DNA from: Phoronis australis
Lineage: Eukaryota; Phoronida; Phoronidae
Assembly (NCBI GenBank): GCA_002633005.1
Contig: NMRA01000261.1
Location: 62,001-126,000 of the forward strand
DNA: 64,000 nucleotides
Reading direction: 5' to 3'
The translations under genes were made by a program, and so were the position numbers. This document shows positions 56,280-64,000 of the stretch, one piece after another. The notes below the pieces were generated by a model. The model was given only the letters and a program-made list of their open reading frames with translations. It was not told where the DNA came from and ran no database searches. How positions within the stretch are numbered: the stretch's first letter is position 1; each line of letters starts with the position of its first letter.

Positions 56280-59200
56280 CTGAAAGACAAGTTCCGTTTG
56301 CAAACTAAAGTTTAAAGTCTGTCGATATATCATTTATACCATGTTCACATTTGAGTTTGAAATGGCAGATCAGCATTCATGAAGACATCTATCTTTCATC
56401 ACTTGACTTGTTCAAGCAACTCTGCCTCGCAGTAACAGTAGTATGTGAAATTCTATAATTCTGATAGAGTACAAAAAACCACCCCTCAACAAAGTTTAAT
56501 CGCAAGTTATGTGACGAATGATCTTGTGATATGTCCCACATTCCAGCTCAATTCTTGGCTGATCATCAGACGTGAATTATTCAAGACCAATTTCATAATG
56601 GTCAGTGGTCTAAATCAAAATTTGATGTTTTGACAGAAAAGCACAGGTTTAATGTAGCTTCACAGACATGTCCACCACAAACATGATACACATAACCAGA
56701 TGCCATGTGAACACTGCATTGTTTAGTCTTTAGTTGCACATGTTTACACAGTCGTGTCCAACTCAAATGTCTTGCAAATTACCGTTAACCAGTCTAACAT
56801 CATAAAAACATTGTGGTGATCACTTCTGTTCAAGCAAGACATGTCAATGTGAACCACATGGGTTGGAAACAATAAGAGCACACTCTAACTTTTGAAAGTT
56901 TAGTAAAAAAGTGAGATTTTCTAGTAAATCACAGTTTGTTCACATTTCCGACAGCAATTATATTTAATTGAATCAAACTTAGGTTAGTAAATCGAGTGTT
57001 CTGTACGAACATAGGTCGTCTCTCAAACGTTACAGAAGTTTCTCCGTACCTCACTTAACCGGACATTTTTTTACCTTCATTGTTGGTCAGTGTAATGGCT
57101 CACAGGCATGCAAGGGTCAGGAAACAAGCGTGCAGTAACAAGAGTATTCACTGAGGCTGATTCAGTACAGACATGTCATTTTCCCCTAAGAAATACGATA
57201 TTAGCCAAAAGTGATGTAATTGAATATGATGGTTTGTTGACCAGAGATGGATGTGTTCCATAAGGATAGTGTAACATCCAGGCATTAGTTTATGGCGTGC
57301 GAGTCGTGGTGCGGGACAAAAACACAGCACGAACAATGCACTAGATTGTTATCTGAATTTGAAAACTTTTGTCGTCTAGAGTTGAAACTAAAAGAGAGAT
57401 ATTTGTAATGAAAGCCTTGAGTGTTGACTTTAAACCTGCCATCAAACTCGCCTCAAACATTTTTTCGTGAATCGTAATTCAAAAGGCCACCTTTAAGTAC
57501 CAGCACACGAGATCAATGGTACTATGTCGTGGGAGATTGACATGGTGTATAATTGAGCAGCCATCATGTGAGTTCTATTCTATGTGTGAGAAATTCAGCG
57601 TGCTTGACATGAACTCCACAAGCCAAAGGAGGCTACTGTTGGCCATGACAGGGTCATGTATACCATCAGGGACAATGTCTTGTGCTTGAGTGCAGGCATT
57701 GTGAACTTGGTTAGGTTAGTCAAATGCCCTCATTCTTGGTATTTGGGTGAAATTTGTAATCTGTAGCACTTGAGAATGAACTGCCGCAAACTGTCAATAT
57801 CACACAACATTATGACGTACACTCTCCCAATATTGGATATTGTTTGACCTCACAGTGCCGGTGGTCAAAGGTGGCTTTTCAGACATTCATTTAGGAAACA
57901 ATGCGAGGTCGAGTTTATTGGAAAATTTAAAAAACAACACCCAAGGCCTTGAGAGGGATAAAGATGTCCTCAGTAATTATGAATCTGTGCTGGATCGTAA
58001 TAATGAACACTCATGTAACTTATCTTTGCATGACTCGTTTGCGTTTGGGCATTATTAAAAGGACACCAAACCCGGTTTTGGCCTATTAACAAAAATGACT
58101 TTCCCGTCCAGTTCTCAGGAAGGAAATAATGCTCTGTAACCATTGACATTAACCCTCTAAAGTCTGTATGAAAATTTGAAAACTCCTTTCAAAGTCTGCT
58201 GAACGGGAAAGTGCGATTTACGCTTTTAGCGAGCCACGGCAACTGTGGGAAAAGACCACCCACCAAGGATCGTAATGTTCAACTTGTGAAATGGGGGTAT
58301 GAGTTTTCAGTTGACTCCTGCTTTTTTCTTTCAACATCGACATCAATGACGCATTGGCAGGTGACAGATCAAGGATTGGTTAAAATCATCAAAACAGGGT
58401 TTACTATCCTTTTAATGCTTTTGTGACCTTGGCTTTAACCTTATCCTGCAGTCTGCCTCGCCCCTTAAGAAACAGCAATGCTGGAAATGTTTGATCTGTT
58501 ATACAATTTAAAATCACAGTTTGTCTTCTTTTATATTATACAGTTATAAAAAATTAAGCAGTTCTGTTGTAGTTATTATATCAGACTAAACCGGTAATGG
58601 TCGTATACAACGTGCCCACATTTTGAGATTAAACCAGTTTTCTCCAGTGAACAATGGGCATCAACCTGGTTCTCAAAACATGGGTACGTTATATCCGACT
58701 GTTGCCACTAAACCAACCTGATCTCTGGACAGCTTGATATGAGTGTCTCCTTCACACAGCTCCAGACCTGACATCACTTGGAATACCTTCTGCCCAGGGT
58801 GAACAGACTGGACACACTTGGCCGGAAAGTAGCCAACCTTGCCATTGCATCGACCCTTCCACCAGTCAGGGTCAGAGGTATCTATAGCTTTGACACGCCA
58901 ACCAGCTCTGCAAAAACCACAGCAAATGGAACTTTGTTTATCAGTATGATATACAACTATCATCCCTGTTTAGTTTAGTAGGTCTCACGGAGTGGGGGGT
59001 GCTTTGTGGACCAGTCCACAGGGCCTAAAAGTCAAGCAGTAGTGGAAAAATAAGTTGTTTGTTCATATATGTACCCACCACAATTATAAGGATACCTTAG
59101 TTCAAAAATAAAAATGGCTAAATGTTTAAAAATACCCACTTTAATACCAATTTGCTAAAAACCTAATAGTAAAATTTCACCAGTTTCGAACCAAAATAAC

Positions 59201-62200
59201 CGTCAAAATGCTCATTTTCAAGGTATTCAAACATTGTTGTGAATGTCCAAAATCTTTTCTTATGGTAACTATGCAAGAGAACTTTACTGTCTTGAACATG
59301 GTAAAGTGTTACTTGGATACTACATATCTGTTAATGATAAAATGAGAAAAGAAAAACTTCACTTGTTAGCCATAGTTTGTCCTAACTCAGTGGTGAGATT
59401 TACTGTGCCAACATCATTACCAAATTGTGGAAAAATCAACCCATAATAGCACTCGTGGCCAATCGGATATGTGTCTTGCAGACAATGACCGTGTTATTTG
59501 ATAATTCTTTGTAACACGACTTTTGCTCACGAACAACATTGTTGACACCATACACAAGATTAGTGTAGACAAACCTAATGGTCAAATCATCGTGTTCTCT
59601 TGCCAAGTAGCTGTGCAAAACAACATATAAGTTACACGGAAACATTTGTCTGGCTTGGTCTTGAAATCTCTGCAAAGAAAATTTGGCATCAATTTAAAAT
59701 ATGTACAAAGCTGATATAGCTTTTAAACCATGGAGTTCAGAAGAATGTAATCAAAAGTTTACGAGTTTTCAGCTGTAAAGGCGAAGACAACCTTTTTTCA
59801 TGTCATTTTTAGCAAAAATAAAGTTCGTTGATTATCCCAGACATATTTTTCACTTATTTACTGCTTTTCGTAATTTAATTAATTACTCGTCGTCTACTCC
59901 GGAAGTGACGTTTTGGGAGGCAAGAATTTCGTGCCAATTTCTTTTCATATAGTCTGACTGTGAGAGCAGTCGAGTCAGTCATTGTTCTACCTCGGTTGTG
60001 ATAAGTTCAGTTGTCGTTTGCTTTTGCTTACGAGTCAGTCAACATGCCACGCTGTTGCTGCGTACTGGGGTGTACTCATTATCGTCTCACGTACAGAGGA
60101 AGAACTGTCCCACTTGCCCGAGTGTCCCACGACACACTCCAAATGGACGGTGATCTGAGCACCCAAACTGCTTACATCCCGCCTTGTGATTCCCTCGCCA
60201 CACACCTGGCACCTTCTAAATAGCTCCAATACGAGTCCACGACAAACTTATCAAACTTAGGTTCACCGATCCGTTCATTGGATGACGAACTGTCCTCTTC
60301 ACTGGGTGTCGAACTGGGGCTGTATTCACCAACTCCCACTACTCAACATCGCTGCAGGGCTGCTTACAGACTCTGGGCTAGAGACAATAGCACAGGGCAA
60401 ATCACTGCTAGTTCCCGGAATTGCACGCAATGGGGTACGTTCGGAGGCACGGGTGACCGTAGATGAAGTGCCTCCAGCCACTGTATAGATAGGCCACAGC
60501 TTGCGAGGCTTCTCACTTCAAAAACGCACTTCTCGGGGTTGGCGACGGGGCACTGCCGGGAATCAACAGCGACGGTATGGTACCCTTCTTCAGGCGTTGT
60601 TTCGCAGGGACCTTCATCAATTCAGCGTACATATCTTTTGTCGTAATCTGACGGCAGAAAATGCTTGCCACCCTCGGTAACCCTCCACTGCTTTGTACGT
60701 TGCGTGGACGGGTAGCACTGCGTTCTTCACATGAACGAGCTAGCCAAGTACGGCGAAGTGTGTCATCCCTCGGAAAAGCGACGCAAGGTACCCAAAGCGC
60801 GTGTGAGACGATAATAAGTACATCCCGGCACGCAGCAACAGCGTGGCATGTTGACTGACTTGTAAACAAAAGCAAATGACGACCGAACTTATCACAACCG
60901 AGGTTGAACAATGACTGACTCAACAGCTCTCATAGTCAGACTATAATGAAAAGAAATTGGCGCGAAACTCTTGCCTTCCAAAACGTCACTTCCGCAGTAG
61001 AGGACGAGAAACTAATCAAATTACGAAAAGCTGTAATTAAGTGAAAAATGGGTCTGGGATAATCAACGAACCTTATTTTTGCTAAAAGTGTGAAAAAAGG
61101 TTGCCTTCGCCTTTAAAATGTTTTGAAGAGTTACCAGTATGGGTATAAGTAAGTTCTCAAATACCAGATATGGGTTCATGACCTCAGGGACGAGTGTGAT
61201 GATTGGCACATAGACGGTGACCCCGCCTTCTGTCCAAGAAGTCAGCTTTTGATTTAGATGGCAGTTATAAAACTGGTCTCAACTTGTCCCTTATTCAGAT
61301 GAGTAGTGATATCTGAGCTTGCACAGAGCTGACAATTCGTTATTCATCGAGACATGCCTAGCACATAACATGATACACTTTCACAAGTCAACTTGTCGCA
61401 CCTGAAATGTTCTCTAAAAGTCCTGAAAATGTCTCCAAATTGACTCAGGATCAATTAGAGGCCAACTTTGTAATTGTAAGGAAAAACTAAATCAAATTTT
61501 TTTTTCTGATATAAGGGGAGTTTACAGCTGTTTTAAATGGCTAATCACCCTGCATACATTCATGGTCAGTACAGTATGGGTGGGTATACGTTCATCAGGC
61601 CAGTACAGTGGGGGTGGGCATGTATATACGTTCATGACCAGTGAAGTATGGGTGGACATATGTTCATGGCCAGTCTAGTATATGGGTGAACATACGTTCA
61701 TGGCCAGTACAGTATGGATCGCCATGCGTTCATGGCCAGAACAGTATGGGTGGCACAAGAAAGATTAACCAAGGTATGTTCTGTCACTCACGGTCATGGG
61801 GGATGGTGACCTTCTCCGTCCAAACTCATCCAGGTTGGAATTAGATCGTAACATCTGCTGCTTCCTCCTTTCTGATGTGTTTGGTTGAGCTATAGAACAA
61901 CAGACAGTTAACAGTATGCACACTGTGACAGAATAATGCTGGCTTAGCGGAAACATTCACCTAGTCAACTGTGAAGATGTGACACTTGAAAAGGTCAAGC
62001 ATCACAGACAATTGGTGCACACAACTTCTTGCAAGGCCAGGACTGCAGTGTCTACATTTTTCAAATAAATGTTCGTGCAAAAGCGACGAGCAGGGGAATA
62101 CCTTTTTAAAGTGCAATTATTTTTAATACAAGTGCATGGGACAAGATACATGCATTTACAGTAGAGTGCAACACTATCATAGCCATGATATGTCTAGACA

Positions 62201-63783
62201 AGTGGCAACACAAGGTTTATGGCCAAGACTGGTTGTAAGCTTAACTCAGCTAAAGTGGAGATAGTCTGCTATTAGCATTTCTAAGGCTGCAGGAAATGTT
62301 GATGGAATGCTCAATGAATGTTAACTTACATGTTACCAAGTTAGAGATACTGATAAAAATATTCCTAATTTAGCCTTATTTTTTGTCTTCATTAGCCTTA
62401 CAAGTATAGCAAACCTTTCAGTGTCAGCTGGGTCGTTTGTGACCACCAGCCACCTACCCAAACCATGTATAAGACCATACCCACCCTAGCCGCTCTTGGA
62501 TGAAAGTATATTGTAGTAGTTCCACTGGGTTTTAACATTTAGAAGCCTGGCAAATAATTTGCATCTCTGTCGTGATCAGGGCCATTAAAGAGCTAGGCCA
62601 ACTCAACAATGAAGAAAGATCTGGTGGGATTTTGAGTGTAGCTTCTGTCTGAGATGACCACTGAACAACACCGTACTATGTAGTGAGCAACCACTGAATG
62701 AAGACAGGATAGAGGTTCAATTAGAGTTACTCAACTGTTAAGTAAGACATGTTCTTAACAACCTGTGTAATTGTGACTGGGACATATGATCCCTGAAGAA
62801 GGCGGGAAAGATCTTGTAGGTACATGTACATTGTTCTGTGTATTCTGGGGATCTCCTTCAGAGACAAAGATTGTCTTTCTTAACAACTCGCGTTTTGGTC
62901 GAGATAGACCGACCCGAAAAACCTCGCCTCATTTTCGGGTCGGTGGAAATTCCTGAGAAAACCACAAACCTTTGTTTGGCTGGTAAAATGCGATTTCACG
63001 CCTATACACATTATCTTAGAGCGTTAAGTTCCATTGCCAAACCAGGCGTAATTACCATGTTAATTGACCCTACAGCCAGAATGGGTCATAAACTATTGAA
63101 ATCGCTGCTAAAAGCGTGCTATGATTATAGTCCCTGTAACCCCTGAGATTGTATCATGAACATTTTGTGTTATGCTGCATGGAGCTGCTGGTTATTCAAA
63201 GCTGAATTTGATACCGCTTAATTAGGGAGACTTTGATTGGCAAACAACACGCTTAGCCCAATACATGCATTGAATTCTGACCTAGTTTCTCATACATGCA
63301 CCATTCACAGCAGTGTGTGATTGGAGCATGAGGAGTCATGAGGCATTTAAAGGTTACAGAACCCCAGTTTAGTAATTTCATAGATAACTAGTCTTTCTTA
63401 CTTAGTCAATAAGTTCAAATGTTTCACTGAGTTTGTCAGTCTCTCCAATTAAACATTAATTGAAGTGACGAGTTTTCAAATTTGCTCCAAACTTTGGAGA
63501 GTTGACAAGAGTAACAGTTAGAGCATTATTTAAGTGATCTAGTTGAAATAAATACCTGTTGATAGACTAAAACGTGCAGGGTTTATTAAAATCATTTTAA
63601 CATTGTGACTACCTGCTTGTTCAGACTGAGGGAAACTAACAACAGAACACGAGGATGACACACGCTTGAGTGACTCATCAACAGATGTGGGTGTATCCGC
63701 AATATCAACAGACAAACTCTTCATGCGCAAGTTAGCTCGACGCTCTCTAATGCTGGTGGGTGTACAACTAGTCGTGCAGTCAG
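56181..63783 (-). CDS. STAC: STAC-family SH3 and cysteine-rich domain protein, 3' five exons (5' partial)
   Basis: Stac adaptors bind voltage-gated CaV1 calcium channels and promote their trafficking and excitation-contraction coupling. Exons on the minus strand, in coding order: 63783-63613, 61889-61792, 59669-59575, 58907-58718, 56279-56181. All are GT-AG, the phases agree, and they give 216 codons plus TAG. The product has a Ser-rich linker, then a first SH3 (LYVVLHSYLAREHDDLTIR, DWWKGRCNGKVGYFPAK), the linker HPGQKVFQV, and a divergent second SH3 ending in CPAKYLVEV. Order and spacing match the C-terminal half of the Stac family (including invertebrate Stac with its EGDTHIKL segment). The C1 zinc-finger exons should lie beyond 64000. 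Which vertebrate paralogue is closest cannot be decided; an invertebrate single-copy STAC is expected. Confidence 0.88.
58593..58706. mobile_element. MITE family A, copy 3, next to the STAC SH3 exon donor
   Basis: GGTAATGGTCGTATACAACG and CGTTATATCCGACTGTTGCC form the ends with CATTTTGAGA / TTCTCAAAACATG inner arms. It begins about ten bases inside the intron that follows the STAC exon ending at 58718. Confidence 0.6.
58718..59669 (-). CDS. STAC: STAC exons encoding the first SH3 domain
   Basis: Two exons (59669-59575 and 58907-58718) meet inside the SH3: ...DDLTI then a split Arg codon, then AGWRVKAIDTSDPDWWKG. The tandem Trp and GYFP signature identify an SH3. Two usual ligand-groove positions look altered: the ALYxF/Y strand reads VVLHSY, and the aromatic of FPxN(F/Y)V is Cys (FPAKCV). 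The inter-SH3 linker and start of the second SH3 follow (KLSRDQ). The donor is GTTGGT, and a MITE starts about ten bases into the intron. Confidence 0.88.
59779..61112 (+). mobile_element. Kolobok-like foldback element with a THAP start in each arm (STAC intron)
   Basis: The ends AGGCGAAGACAACC and GGTTGCCTTCGCCT are inverted. TTAA follows at 61113-61116, and GTAA (probably mutated TTAA) precedes. The inverted arms are long, roughly 300 bp each (about 59779-60100 and 60790-61112). Each arm contains an ATG (60044 plus strand; 60849 minus strand) that opens MPRCCCV.GCT.YRLT, the start of a THAP zinc finger. The minus-strand arm goes on, after a frame break, to a FPRDDTLRRTWLA block as in THAP domains; the plus-strand arm diverges. 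No transposase core remains. It lies between STAC exons 61792 and 59669. Confidence 0.65.
61559..61755. repeat. Minisatellite in a STAC intron, beside the 61792 donor
   Basis: About six units of 30-40 bp with GTTCATGGCCAGTACAGTAT then GGGTGG.CATA. On the minus strand each unit reads CACCCATAC...GGCCATGAACGTATG, which weakly resembles the nearby exon end and donor (CACCATCCCCCATGACC|GTGAGT). Confidence 0.75.
61792..61889 (-). CDS. STAC: STAC exon: SPSPM linker
   Basis: Ninety-eight nucleotides encode QPNTSERRKQQMLRSNSN and FGRRRSPSPMT, a phosphorylatable-looking basic linker that joins in phase 0 to the SH3 exon. Its donor is GTGAGT at 61791. A 36-bp class minisatellite begins about 40 bp inside the following intron. 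Confidence 0.8.
63613..63783 (-). CDS. STAC: STAC exon: Ser-rich linker
   Basis: This exon encodes RRANLRMKSLSVDIADTPTS and VSSSCSVVSFPQSEQA, a basic and Ser-rich linker between the expected upstream C1 domain and the SH3 domains. It enters in phase 1 and leaves in phase 1 at a GTAGTC donor, restoring Ala with the next exon. A second possible acceptor (CCACCAG, about 31 nt downstream) would remove roughly ten residues; the upstream one is preferred only because its frame is open. Confidence 0.7.
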
Positions 63784-64000
63784 CTACAATACAATATATT
63801 GTGTTAATCATTGGACAGTACGTATGTGATTAGCAGAACACAGACATGCAAGCCCTGCCTCATTCCTTAAGGTTTTCCAAGGGGACAAAAGGCTTCAGTG
63901 CTCAGGACAGTGATCACATCGCAATCCTATTCAGTGCCAAAACAAGGTGTAGAGATCGCCACTGCACTTATTCTACATATAAAAGACTACTTTAGTCTAA

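Noticed and set aside
62838-63146. Plus-strand open stretch of 102 codons in a STAC intron
   Set aside because: No homology recognised and it lies antisense within an intron whose flanking exons join in phase; only its hairpin was kept as an observation.
1-64000. CRISPR array, bacterial operon or prophage
   Set aside because: The tandem repeats lack the repeat-spacer pattern and sit in introns of interrupted metazoan genes; nothing prokaryotic is present.

Overview
The window is metazoan nuclear DNA: two interrupted genes with GT-AG introns, long AT-rich non-coding stretches, decayed transposons and many minisatellites, plus one assembly N at 5597. The best guess for the organism is an amphioxus (Branchiostoma-like) or another invertebrate deuterostome. 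Two points support this: the proteins resemble vertebrate homologues, and tandem repeats lie across exon-intron junctions, a minisatellite type that I recall being described at amphioxus Adh (from memory). The species call is an inference.

Layout. 1-10400: mostly featureless AT-rich DNA with an acidic-codon low-complexity tandem duplication (5.2-5.5 kb), short inverted-repeat MITEs (9.07, 9.38 kb) and old dispersed repeats. 10400-15100: a nested transposon zone including a 2.6-kb hAT-like element with CAGTGGCGG ends; a possible 5' leader exon of the next gene lies at about 10.45 kb. 15110-52733, plus strand: an almost complete CABIN1 (calcineurin-binding protein cabin-1 / HIRA-complex subunit) gene. 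I could place 40 coding exons whose splice phases all agree; together they give 6963 nt, i.e. 2320 codons plus stop (human about 2220 aa). Only the initiator Met is unresolved. 52994-54662: a TTAA-flanked THAP-remnant (Kolobok-like) element between the two convergent genes. 56181-63783, minus strand: the last five coding exons of a STAC-family gene (SH3 and cysteine-rich domain protein), whose 5' part, including the expected C1 domain, lies beyond the right edge. A second Kolobok-like element sits in one of its introns.

The main unusual signal is that at least ten CABIN1 splice junctions (five donors, five acceptors) are themselves the repeat unit of local tandem arrays. Each extra copy carries exon edge plus splice site, and in all cases checked the extra copies either end the reading frame or have lost the splice dinucleotide. 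Some arrays are perfect and recent (74 bp x3 at 48.0 kb; 49-bp spaced acceptors x4 at 52.2 kb), others are strongly decayed (16.4, 25.7, 28.7, 47.2 kb). This suggests a continuing process that generates junction-centred duplications. A weaker similar case is seen in the STAC gene. Two internal coding repeats in CABIN1 may reflect the same tendency inside exons.

The two genes have no obvious functional link: CABIN1 is a nuclear chromatin and calcineurin regulator, STAC proteins are voltage-gated Ca2+ channel adaptors. Both touch calcium signalling, but their proximity is probably incidental.
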